A DNA stretch of 64,000 nucleotides from the NCBI RefSeq assembly GCF_021018895.1, contig NC_079375.1:22202975-22266974 (forward strand), read 5' to 3'. Source of the DNA: Seriola aureovittata (lineage: Eukaryota > Chordata > Actinopteri > Carangiformes > Carangidae). Shown piece after piece: positions 45,581 to 57,454 of this stretch (position 1 is its first letter; each line of letters starts with the position of its first letter). The translations under genes and the position numbers were made by a program. The notes under the pieces were generated by a model, which did no database searches, had not been told where the DNA came from, and saw nothing but the letters and a program-made list of their open reading frames with translations.

Positions 45581-46604
45581 ATGATATTCTCTGTTGTGAC
45601 TATTTGATAACTATTCGAGTTCGCACTTCTGTGTCTTCGATAAAATATGATTGATGACGCAATCGCACGCATGTTTATAGCCTAATGATTTTATTTTTTA
45701 ATCCTTGCATATTGTTCGGAAATCACAGCTTGGTTTTGGAAAGACAAGTGTCCATAGGCCCACCACAGAAATTACATGAGTCCGTGTGTTAAACTGTCTG
45801 TTATATTAAACTAATTGGATTTCCACTGCCCAACAATGGAGGGCCTATTTTAAATAATTCAGACTCAAATCGTCACCTGGTTTCAGAAAATGATTCGGAT
45901 TTTGTGTTCGTGCATTTTTCTTATTCTGTCCAAGCTCCAGAGCCGGAGAGGAGGTGGAGAGGTGTTCGAGGGGGTGTCACAGGGCCCGGGTGAAAAATGA
46001 TTTTTCTCCTCACTGTGTCTTTCTTTCACTACCTCTCTCCACGTGGTAAGCAGTCGGGATGAGAGTGAAAAGGGAGCATTGTGCCTCCAGTCAGTGGCCT
46101 TATGTGTTGGAGAGGCTCTGAGAGGGTGATGTTCACTCAGCTGTGCCCCCTCAACGCCATTGTTGCAAATTCCACCTCGTTTTCGGTCGCTCTGTTTACT
46201 GAGCTCACACAGGAGCCTGTTTTAGAGGCGGCGGGAGCATCGTCAAAAACCCCACACATAACACACACCTTGAATAGACTCGTGTAGGTGTGTGTGCATG
46301 TGCGAGATGGTGGCCTGTGACAATATGTTTAACAGAAGTCATTCAACCCGAGCTTTGGCTTTTGCGCCCACCTGTGCGCACAGTTTCCCTCTGTTACGCA
46401 CAGACAGACAGAGATCAGTGAGTATTATGTTTTATACAGATTCGTATCAGCGATCGAAAGCTCGTGGAGAAAAAAAAGGCCATTATGTGATGAAATTGAG
46501 CGTCAGTGTATGAGGGTTTACTGAAGAGAGGCAGTGGACTCTTGGCTCAAAAGAAGGGGTGTTCACTCGCCATTTGAATGCAAAGTAGTGGATGAACAAG
46601 TGAG

Positions 46605-46688
<84 letters not shown>

Positions 46689-47005
46689 GAAGAGAAGGAG
46701 GGCCAACGGTGAGTTTTGAGAAAAGGGAAACTTGTTGAGAGAAACTGTCACACATGCCTCTTTGGCACTTTAGTTCTCTTTTTCTTTTCTCTGCACCACA
46801 ATGCCACCAACATGGACCCACTTTATTGAGACTAATCCACACGGAGAATCCAGTTTCACATTTTTGGAGCTGATACTGAAGTTTTTCTTTATTTTTTTCC
46901 TCGTGAAGTAATTTTAGATACCTACTTTTTGCAGTGTGCAGGGAGACAGAATAAAACTTGTGTGTTGGCCAATGCGCCCCTGCGTCGGTCCCGTCCTGCA
47001 GAAGC
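45581..47005 (+). other. sall2: sall2 5' flank and 5'UTR
   Basis: Contains a long GT microsatellite (46606-46686) only about 320 bp upstream of the sall2 start. The transcription start is not determined. The start context GAAGCATGT has a purine at -3. Confidence 0.5.
46606..46686. repeat. (GT)n microsatellite
   Basis: About 40 GT dinucleotides with one missing base near 46640. It may lie within or just upstream of the sall2 5'UTR. Confidence 0.95.
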
Positions 47006-48510
47006 ATGTCCCGTCGGAAACAGAAACGACCCCAGCAGCTTATGAGCCTGACCCCCGGTGCCTGTCGGATACTTGAGCATGGTGAGAATTAGACTATGTA
47101 TTAAAAGAGTACTGGTTATGCAGTAGGATGGGACTCACACTGGGTGGAAAGTTTAAACTTTAAAGTGACTTGTCCATCTTATTTTATGTTATATTTACTC
47201 TACTGAACAAACACAGGACTTAAACTGATGCTTTAACCTTTTGCACTATTGTTAATTTGTAAAAACCTCATGTGGGAAATTGTAGTTTTTGAATTTGAAC
47301 AGAAATTTTTACTTAATTTTTACTTACTACTTGTTTTTAAAATGTGTCATTGTTTGAATGAACTCTTACCAGAATCATTAAACAGTTAAGTTTAATTTGT
47401 ATTTAAATGGGAGGCTATATTTAGGTGAATGCTCAGAAACTAAGGCCTGTTGGAATTACTGACCTGCAAAGTCTTTAATTCATTCTCCGTGGTTGCAGCC
47501 ATTAGCAGCTTTCTTTGCCCCATAAAACCCAACTGTCTTCACTCCTCCTCACTGCCAGGTTCAAAGAGACAGACCACCCAGAACGTGGGTATATACAGTA
47601 AACCCACTCACAAAATATCTGTGGGAACAAGTACACATAGTGATTAAAAAAAAAAAAAAGTTTGGTCTTAGCAAAAGGATGAGCATGAGGAGGTGAACTT
47701 AAAGGAAACTTTGAGGCACTGAATAAGGTGTTCTAACCGCAACAGCATTAGACCCCATTGTCCCCTTTCAGCTTTGTTGCCGGGCACTGAAGCATGAACA
47801 TACCCACGAAGAAGTGTGTATGTGACTGTGTGTGTGTTTGTGTCTGTCCGTCCACTCCAGTTACAGGAATAATCCCCACCGTGTGTCATAAAACTGTAGC
47901 AGCTGTAAGTTCCGTATGTGCATGAGCGATCTCGATCTTGTGCGTACAATGTTTTCGCCCCCCTCCCCTTTTCTTTTCTTTTTTTTTTTTGCGGCTGCGT
48001 GTTGTGCATTGACAGCTATACTGTGTGCATGTGCTTTCACTTCTGTCCCTCTCTGCTTTCCTGAGTTAAGTTAGCTTGGTGATGGTCTGCCAGTCATCAT
48101 GTCTGTCTGCAGGGCTGTTTGTTTTCTTTGCACGCCACCTCTCTTCCTCTGCCTGGCCCTAAACCATATCAGGAATGTGACCCCAGAGTGTGTAAGGTCA
48201 GGTCTGCCAGCCAATCAGGCTCCCAGTACAGTGTCCAGTACCCAACCAGGCCTTAACGTTTAGCACCTCGTTGGTTTAGTGGGGGGATGGGCGCCTCAGG
48301 AGATGAAAGAAAGACAGATTGAATGGAGGAAGAAAGGAAGAGAGGGAGGCAAGGATGGAAGAGTGTCTTAGTGTGTGGATGTGGCTTCTCTTTTATTTGG
48401 GTGGGTTGGGTGAGGGGTGAGGTAAAGTCCATTGTCTTGTGCATGTTGCCCTGGAAACAAGGTAGGCTCCTTTATGGGTAAGCAGTATATTTTTGCAGAC
48501 CAGTGGAATC

Positions 48511-48574
<64 letters not shown>

Positions 48575-51500
48575 CAAGCATGTGTGCCTTCATGCATCTC
48601 TGTGTGTGTGTTTGTGTGTGTGTGTGTGTTTGTGTGTGGCGACAGTGGTGAGGAGGCCACAGTTGATGAGGATAGACAGGACAAAGGGGAAAAGAAAGCA
48701 GTGGAGAATGATAAGGTTGAGGAAATTCAACCCAGAGGTTAAAAGTCACCTGAATGCTTCCATTTCCTCGACAGCATGAAGTCGCCAAATTACATCCTTT
48801 ACTACTCACCGCTAGTTTTTGTTAGTGGTTATTAAGTGAAACGTAGGTTATTAATTAAAGTTGTTGATGGAAAAAAGATTTGAACAATTATGTAAACCTT
48901 GATTTTTTTTCCCGTCACTGTAAATAATTATGAAATTACATTTAGATTTTCTCCTTTTTAATTTCTCTAGACGAACTCTCGGCAGTGAAGTCGCAGTCCG
49001 TTCCATTTATCCAGGATTCTCCCTTGTGTTGTCCATCTTCTTCTTCTCAAAGCTCCCAGCTGCTCCTTGCTCTCCGTTCATCTTTCAAGGGGTCTCAGGC
49101 CCCCTCTCTACCCACTGAGGGTCCAGCGTTATCTAGTTCACCGAGCCAGCCCTCCCACCAGCCCCTCAAAGACCCGCAGCCCTCCCTCTCACCTGACTGC
49201 CCTCAACATCCGCCTGAGCTCCAACTGTCTGGCCGCAGTCCGACGTCCTCTGCAGGTGCCCTCGTCCACCCGTCCCGAAGTGCACACATGGCCTCTCCCA
49301 AGTTGGGGCTGTCAGCCACCACCACCACATCTTCCTCCTCCTCCTCCTCCTCCGCCTCCCTATGTCCTCCACCACACCCCGGAAGCCCCAGCCGCGTGCC
49401 CGAGGGCCCCCCGAGCCCCGTTACTCCCACCCCAAGCCCAGGAGTGACATCTGCCTCAGCCGCGCCGTCTAGAGCCCAGCTGAGCATCGCTCTGATCCTG
49501 GAGGAGCTGCGGGTGCTGCAGCAAAGGCAGATCCACCAGATGCAGATAACGGAGGAGATCTGTAGACAGGTGCTACGCCTTGGTGGAGCCTCCTATACAA
49601 TAGAGGCACCCTCCCAGCAACTCCTCCCTTCCTTGCCTCAGCTCTGCTTGGAAGGCAGCAAGAGGGCAGCCAGCCCAACTACCCAGCCAACTCCACCTCA
49701 GCCTTCCACTTCTGTAGCTCCTCTCCTGGCATGTTTCTCCTCCCTGCTCCCCTCTCAGGCAGCCAACAAACCAACAAAGGCGAGCAATTCCTCATCTCAA
49801 ATCCTGCAGCCCCACAAGCCCCAGACAGAAGGGACAGGAGGGACTTCAGGGGCTCATGGTTATCTGGGGATGAGCTCTCAATCCTCAGCTCCCTCCACCT
49901 CTTCCTCTGCTACCATCTCCATGGCTTCCTCCAACTATCCGCTAGCCCTGTCTTTAGCTCTTCCCAACCGCTATCTTCATGAGAAGTCTCCAAACACCAC
50001 TTCAGTTAGTGGACACAGTGGCCTGTCCTTCCTAAATTCATCTCTCTCCACATCAGTATCTATTGTACCAAACTCCCAGCATGCTCTGCAGTCTGTCTCT
50101 GGAGGAGGAGACTCTTCCCCTTTACCCGGCTCCGCCAATGCTGGCCGCCTCCAGCATGCCTGCCGCTTTTGCGGAAAGATGTTCAGCAGTGACTCCGCCC
50201 TGCAGATACACCTGCGCTCTCACACGGGGGAACGACCCTACCAGTGTCCAGTGTGCCTCAGCCGCTTCACCACACGAGGCAACCTCAAGGTGCACTTCCT
50301 ACGCCATCGTGAGCAAAACCCGGAGCTGTCACTCTCACTCCTGCCACCTTCTTTGTTTGGGGTAGCGTTAGGGGTCAGCGGGGGATCAGATATGGGACAG
50401 ACCATGAGCAGTGGTAGCAGTGGTAGTGGCGTGAATATGATTCAGAAGAAGCGAAAAAGCAGGCCTGACGATGAAACGTGTGGAGATAATTTGGAGGTCA
50501 GCGGCACCGGTACTAGCTTTTCTCTGGGGGCCTCCGGAGGATCTGCCCCTTCCACCTTACCCCTGCCCCCCACTGTGGATCTGGCATTGATTTCCCACTC
50601 CCTCCTGCAGCTGAATAGGGCCGCAGCTGTAGCCGCTGCGGTCTCTATCGCCTCTGGCTCATCCCACTCTTCCTCCTCCTCTTCAGCCTCCACCTCCTCT
50701 CTGGCTTCCTCCCTCCTCTCGAACCCTTCTTTGTCTTCGTCCTCCACCATCACAGGATTATTCAAGGGTGCCAAGCAGCAGCACTTTGATGAGAACACTC
50801 CCCCTCATGCCCCAATGCTTTCTCCTGCAGCTTACTCCCAGCTAGCTCACCTGCCTAAGTTCCTTTTCCCATCTGTCTCCTCTTCTTCCTCTACGCCTGC
50901 TGCACACTCATCCCTGTACAACCATCCAGCCTTGGGCTTGCTACGCACCCCGCTACCCTCCAGTGCGGGCTCTCTCCAACTTGCTTCTTCCAGCCATTCT
51001 CAGCTCTCCTTCCCATTCTCTTCCTTTCCCAAAGTCCCAGGTCCATCCACCACCACTCCATCCTCCCTGGCTTCCTCCACTCCTACATCTGAAACCTCCA
51101 AGCTTCAGAGGCTGGTGGAGAAGCTAGAGAAGGCTCCTCCCAGCTCCTCTTCTTCATGGACGTCTTCCTCTACTTCCGCCTCCATGCTGGAGATGTTATC
51201 TAGCGGTACCACTACCTCTTCAGCAAGTTCAGCCAACAGTCGTTTCACAAATGCCAGCACTTCTAGCACCTATGTCATGGCATCCCCACCATCTTCTACT
51301 CTTACCACTTCTGTTTCAAACTTCACCCATGAGATGGTTGCTGCCCTGGGCATGAGCACCAATGGAGCAGGTGCCATGGCGGGAGGCATGCTACCATCAC
51401 TGAATATCACAGGTCCAGCTGCTAACCTGGCAACCAATCAATGTGGGGTGTGTCTACGGGTACTGAGCTGTCCCAGAGCGCTGCGTCTGCACCAGGCGAC

Positions 51501-53490
51501 ACACCTTGGAGAACGCCCTTTTCCATGTAAGATATGTGGACGGTCCTTCTCGACCAAAGGCAGCCTGCGGTCACATCTGGCCACCCATCATGCCCGACCA
51601 CCAAATGCACGTGTCCAGAACTCTTGCCCGCTGTGCCAGCGTAAGTTCACTAATGCCCTTGTGCTCCAGCACCACATCCGAATGCACCTCGGCGGACAGT
51701 TACCCCCAGATGGCACAGAGGACTCTGCACATGCGTTGTCCGCCGAATCTGATGCTAAACCTTTGTCACAATCTCAATCCCAGTCCTCTGACCCAAATAT
51801 TGTCTCTAGTAAAACACCTCCTGGAGCTGGTCACTCCAAGAGCCCCGCCCCAAGCTCACAATTTCAAACTCCAGCAGCTGGCTCGGCCCCTGTTTCTAGC
51901 AGTATGAAATCGGTTGATTTAACCAAAAATCCCAGCAAGTCTGCATCCTGCAGCCCAGACCCAATCCCCCCCTCTGACCTTAGTCCTGACCCCTTCATGA
52001 ATCCCACCACACAAACTCCACCACCAGGCAGTGCAGACCCTCCTGTCCTTTGCCTCAGTGCCCCCTTGCCAGCCTCCCAGCAGACAGATGAAGGTTCCCC
52101 GGTCGGCGAAGACAGCCAGGTTGAACAAGTCAGTGCTGAAGTCCACCTTCCTAAATCCACCCCATCACCAATTTCTTCCACTGTTACCAAAACCACAATG
52201 TCACCTAAAGCTATGGTAGTGGACTGTGGCGAGGATGAAGCATCTACCTCCTCTGATGCCTTCCTTGGCTCCGGCTCAAACCTGGAGGACTTACAAAGCA
52301 CACCTGCCCTCGTTGCCCCCTTTGTTTACGCCTGTCCCAGTACCTCCTCTAACCCCACCTTGAGTCAAGATGTTCCTAATGTTAATGAAACGACAACCAT
52401 GGAATCAGACTCACTCTCCCCAAGGCCCCAATCACCAGAACCCATGGAAGAAGACAAAGATCTGTCTCCTCCACCAGCAACACCAAAGGAAGACCCAGCA
52501 ACTGTGCCTGAAGACGATCCCAAAATGACGTCCAATTTCGAGACGGCAGACACTACTGGTGCTGAAGTAGGTGGTGCATCACAGAAAACTACCACTTTTG
52601 TAAGGGAGACACGTCAGAGCTTTCATTTTGGTTCCTACCGGAGGGAAGACCGGGTGGAAGGCGTTAAGATTAGCGGATTAGCTCCAAGTGAAGCACTGGA
52701 GGCTTCTGTCCCCATCAGCCTTGCCCCAACCCTGCCATCTCCGTTGTCTCGTCCCGAGAAGAAAACCTATTGCTGTGCTGAGTGTGGAAAAGAGTACGCG
52801 AGCCGCAGTGGACTGAAGGTGAGGCAAAGAAATCACATGGTATAAGAAATTATTTCTATTGATAAGATGTATGGATATGTTGGCAGAGTTATTATTGAAA
52901 CAGTATTTAGCAGTTTTAGTACAGCACTATATCTTGGAATTCAGGACTAATATTTCAACATAATGAGTATTTTCATCATGAAACATGAAGAAGACTCAGA
53001 CTGTGTTGAAATATTAGTTAATGTGTCACCATAAAGAAAAAAGATGCGTGCTCCAGTCATATGTCGGACTAATATACCCATGGATTTTACGCAACAGTAC
53101 GTTATATTTGGGGATGTTTGATAGTTATACCTTTCCGACCCTTTATCTTATTATGATCTGGATGATGAATAAAATACTTTTAATCCTCAGGGCCACATGA
53201 AGCACCATGGCATAGTAACCAAAACATCACGTCCGCCAGCCCGGAGTAGCCGTTCCTCTGCTGACCAGCTTCCTTCTTCCACATCTATGACTTCCTTGAA
53301 CATTCCTGCCACCAGGAGCTCAGCGGGCTTCTGGAACCAGTACCAAGCCTTCCTGAACACCAGTAACGAGCCAAACGACGACCCGCCTTCTGGACCCCAT
53401 GGAGAGAATGAGTCGGCAAAGTCACCCGTCCGATCTCAGACGGATCCGAGAGTTTCCGAAGCCGGGGAAGAGTCCAGTGAAGGGTCGTAA
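47006..53490 (+). CDS. sall2: SALL2, spalt-like C2H2 zinc-finger transcription factor, 1407 aa
   Basis: Exons 47006-47081, 48971-52818, 53191-53490 (4224 nt). Spalt-like proteins are nuclear repressors or activators. Residues 1-11, [11 protein letters not shown], are the SALL N-terminal motif known to recruit Nu[22 protein letters not shown] (about 198-217) is the conserved Q-rich dimerisation region. Zinc-finger pair at about 423-475 ([21 protein letters not shown], then [21 protein letters not shown]); triple finger at about 850-935 ([55 protein letters not shown]); a C-terminal finger at about 1293 split by intron 2 ([22 protein letters not shown]). Linkers are long and Ser/Pro-rich. The N-terminal C2HC finger of human SALL2 was not found, and human has two C-terminal fingers rather than one; human SALL2 is about 1007 aa. 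The reading frame at 48985 opens with GTG and is intronic read-in, so the true start is exon 1. Confidence 0.93.
47082..48970 (+). other. sall2: sall2 intron 1
   Basis: 1.9-kb intron. It contains a GT microsatellite (48513-48572), a further GT-rich stretch (48600-48638) and a poly-T tract (47979-47990). I looked for a small exon coding the C2HC finger (Cys-x2-Cys ... His-x-Cys) in all plus-strand frames and saw none. Confidence 0.65.
48513..48572. repeat. (GT)n microsatellite
   Basis: About 30 GT dinucleotides in sall2 intron 1, with an interrupted GT-rich stretch continuing to 48638. Confidence 0.95.
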
Positions 53491-54600
53491 CTCAAGTCCA
53501 CGTGATTGGCTGGATGATGTTTTAGTGTTTTCAATCAATGTTTACCTTTTGGTGAAGCTGTTTGGACTTTTGCGTAGTACTGCTTCCTTAACACATTTCA
53601 AGTAGCCCGTCAGTTTGATAGAGTAATTATGTTTGTATGTGAAAGTTGTGAGTCAATCAGCTTGGTCTTGTGTTAAAAAAAAGAGACAGCTATTGTACAA
53701 ATACAGATAAAAATATTCAACAAGTAACAAAGTGAGTCTAGTCATGGCTGGATTTGTTAAAAAAAAAAAAGTGACACTACCTTTGTCTGGCTGAAGTCCT
53801 TAATAGTTTGAAGCACAGTCTAATCTAATCTATGTTTGGATATGAAGAAAGAGTTTTCCTGTTGTATTAGTGTTTCATACCAGACATGGGCCAAATAATT
53901 CACAGTAATTGTTTGAACTTACCACCAGGCCCAGCTGGGAAACGTTTACTGCATTTGAACAATTCTGATGCTTATTAATGAGTCACCACAAGGTATACTG
54001 AAAGAATAGTTTTAAATAATTTTATGTCATCATGTGAACATCTCCGTACTCATGTGTTGTGCCATGCACTAAATCTGATCCAAATGGCACCAAAGGAGGC
54101 TCAAGCTAACCAAAAGAAAATTTCTTTGCAAATGCTACGACCTAGGTTCGGTTCACATCTAGCGGATTCTTTCCTTCAGTTACAGAGAGAAGAAATTAAC
54201 TAAGCAAAACTAAATTGCGCTTTGAAGGGGCAAACCAGGCCAACAATATAAATGTTTTTCTGTGGGGAATAGTACGTCTTTTGTCCCCCATCCTGTGATT
54301 CAGATAAACTACTTGCTCATGTCATTGTGGTTTACTTTCCACTATATTGTCCTGTCAAACCAGAAGCACAACTGCAGTGTTTGTGAACCCAGTGAGGACA
54401 TGGTCTTTTGTGTGACCTTTGACCTTTGGCTTTGTGAATATTATGATTGTTGTTTGGTCCAAACGTATTATCTGTAACACTATTTTCAATTACTAAAGTT
54501 ACTAAAACTTTTAAGTTACTATATATATCAGAAGTCTATGTCTGTTTGTTGTAAGCTGTACATTCAATATATCCGTATTAAAAAACAATTTGGAAAGAAA
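53491..54600 (+). other. sall2: Probable sall2 3' untranslated region
   Basis: Follows the TAA stop at 53488-53490. AT-rich, without coding features. The variant polyadenylation signal ATTAAA at 54577-54582 would give a 3'UTR of about 1.1 kb; no better AATAAA was seen before it. Confidence 0.5.
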
Positions 54601-56108
54601 GTCTTGCTCTGTCTCGTTTAAGACAATTAACTGGTGGTTTTCCATGAACGCAGCATGCATGCCTGCAGGCAGCTGCATTTGCTCCCAACTGCCTTGATCC
54701 CAAACATGCAGATGTCATCGATCCCTCCCAAGACAATCGAAACTCTCCTCTTTTGTGTGGCATCAACCAAGAGGACGAGGGGAGTGGAGGAAGCCAGCTG
54801 TCTTTCCTCAGCCGTGGCCAGCACAACAGCTGAGCTGCAGAACGTGTGCACATAAGGTAGGTTACAGGAAATGTTTGTGAGTTTTAAAAGACTTTTAAAA
54901 TTTTACTCTGTGTGTGTAAACCTGTGTCCTGCGTGCACGTGTGCACATAGAGCCGTTAGGCATCTTGCCCACAAGCAGATGTCTATGTGATGTGAATTAC
55001 CATGAACAAATGACACGAAGTGATTAGACATGTGCACGTGGCGGTCTACAGCTGCGATCTGAAACCAAACCAACACTATAAACAGAACAAAGTTTCTACT
55101 CTTAAAGAGAGCAGGAAGCAGCAAAGACAGAGCCAGTCTAAGGCATGGATGAAGTTTGTATGCCTCCTGTGATTTGTGACTATTTAAATGTATGCACAAT
55201 GTGTGCATTAGAGGGCGCAATTCCCCTTTTTTCCTTAACCCTAACTGTACTGATAAATCCTAAAAAATTACCACATCTTAAAAATATTCCTATAGAAACT
55301 TCAAATGTGAGTCCAAAATCGTTTTAGCTACATAATCTGTCGAGGAGTTTGTCTTTGAGCGCAGTGTTTGCTCTCTCTTCTCTGTAAATACTAACATCTT
55401 CATGCATTTTAGGGAGCATTAAGGCATTTAATCATCGCCTAAGGACAAGGGGTAACCGTGCCAAGTCTAATGCCAAGGTCACCAAGTTGATTCCAGCCCT
55501 CCATGTCAGAGGGGCGGGCTGATTTAGGAGGGGGAGGTTTACAACCCTCTACTTTCCAGCTAAAGGTCTCCGGGGAGTATCAAACTACCACGTCTGCAGC
55601 GGGGAGAGAGAAGGGAAGAGGAGAGGGGATCAAAATAAGCCGACTGGAGGATAGGACAGAGAGAGGACAGCGAGGAGTTAAGACTGCTTCATGAAAACAA
55701 AGTCGGCTGCAACATCTGGAGCAAAGCGCGAGCCGAATTTGGACATTAAGTACGCACAGCCTGCAGCTCCAGAGCCCCCCTCTCTGACTTCCTGCTTCCA
55801 GCAACGTCCGATAACTTAAAATTAAAATTCACCAAAGCGCGAGAAGAATGCACAGACCGGACAAATACCTATCGTGGTTTAAGTAACAAGTAATAAGCTG
55901 CAGAGACTCACTGCTGCACATCTGCGGGAAAACTTTTTGCGCTTTGCGCCAAGTCGGTCTCGGTTGCGCCAAGGACTTTCGTTTATGGGATAAGTTTTCA
56001 CAGATAATGTTTTGACAAATAGCGAGGGGAAGACTGCGAGAAGTGTAACGAGGAGATCTGCCCGTTTTTTTTTTTTTTTTTTTTTACTGTTTTTTGGAGA
56101 GTCAAGTG
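54601..56108 (+). promoter_or_regulatory. mmp14: Intergenic DNA, mmp14 promoter and 5'UTR
   Basis: The segment 55495-55560 has a GC box (GGGGCGGG at 55510-55517) and a G-rich block. From 55590 to 55700 the DNA is purine-rich with GAGAG runs. A 21-base poly-T tract (56065-56085) lies about 23 bp upstream of the mmp14 ATG, probably in the 5'UTR. The transcription start is likely between 55500 and 56000. Position-based call. Confidence 0.45.
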
Positions 56109-57418
56109 ATGGCACTGGAGCTGAAATCGCTTGTCCTACTGCTGCTGCTGGCGGTGGTGTGGGAGCTGAGCGCACAGGGAGAGACAGAGCGACAAGTCAA
56201 TCCAGAGGTGAGGGATAAATCCAGAATACTGGGTTAAAGACAGACAAAATAAACCAATATTTTATGAACACAGGACAGCTAAATAAATCTATAGGAATAA
56301 AGATAAAGGCAGATAAATAAATGCAGAACAGAGGAGTAAAAGCCAGATAAATAAACCCTGAATAAAGGAATAAAGATAAATAAATCCAGACTTGAGGAAT
56401 AAAGTAAGATAAATAAATCCAGACTTGAGGAATAAAGCAAAATAAAGGACAATGTAAGAAAGCTGTAGGATAAGAGTTAAGGAGTTATAGAATAGTTAAT
56501 TTATCAGTAACTGAGATATATTCTTTGTATCCATATGAATGATCTTTCCTGTTACTAATTTGAATAAAAGATTCTCTAATTCGACAGAAGATTTAGTATT
56601 TCATGATCCTGCCCATAATGATGTACTTATGTTTTGTTTTATCTTGAACGAAACCAGTACACCATAAGTTAAAACTGTGCATCCGGGACGGAGAATCATT
56701 TTCTACATTTGTCTGGTGTTGGCACAGGAACATGGGAAGGGATTTGACCCTGGGTTAGAGGAAGCAGCCCATAATGATGATAGCGCTCATGAAAACACTG
56801 AGAAATGCTGAGCGGGCAAAAGCAGAAGGGGAGCAAGAGAAAACGCAAATGAGGAGAAATGCATGAGCTTGTATTGTGGTCGGGGCAGAGACAGAGACAG
56901 AGGCAATTTTTGTGGGACTGGAGGTGGAGGGGGGTTGAGAGTTGTGGGTACAGATATATTCAGAGGGATGGGGAGATGTAATTGTTGACATCTGTCCTGA
57001 GTTATGGCTCAGCGGACTCGGGCGAGGTGGGTTTTACAATCTGAGAGGTTCTGCAGCATCTCAGCCACGGGCAGCTGTGGAAAAACACTCGCCACAGTTT
57101 GAACTCTAGTTCTGTACATTAAAGACTTTCGATAACCCACTAAGATGAAGCACCAGGACTAAGTAGTGTTAAATATAAAAGAGGATTTAGCTTAGATTTC
57201 TTCTTTTTTTATTTTTTGCTCTGATCTGCTCTTTTCTGTACTTTCATGTTTTCCTTTTTTCTTTTTGGTTACATTCTGATCTTTTCTATCTGCAGCATCA
57301 GCAATCCTCCATCCCCACAGTCACTACAGGGTCAGGAAGTTCTGCATTAATGTCGCAGGAAGTGACTTTGTTATGATACCCCTACAAACCTGTTTCCTTC
57401 AGCATCATTAGTAAACAC

Positions 57419-57454
<36 letters not shown>

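Noticed and set aside
45357..45672. Frames on both strands in the CpG-rich segment
   Set aside because: CpG-rich DNA has few stop codons, so chance frames are expected; no family features.
46483..47007. 174-aa minus frame and Cys-Val / Thr-His repeats around 46600
   Set aside because: Produced by the GT microsatellite; not a gene.
48985..52845. A 1286-aa single-exon sall2 product starting at 48985
   Set aside because: That frame opens with GTG inside exon 2 and ends in intron 2 read-through. The spliced model with exon 1 (MSRRKQ) and exon 3 (second half of the last finger) fits the family.
54578..54855. Overlapping 70-90 aa frames on both strands near 54600-54855
   Set aside because: Mutually overlapping, no recognised domain and no coding support; treated as intergenic.
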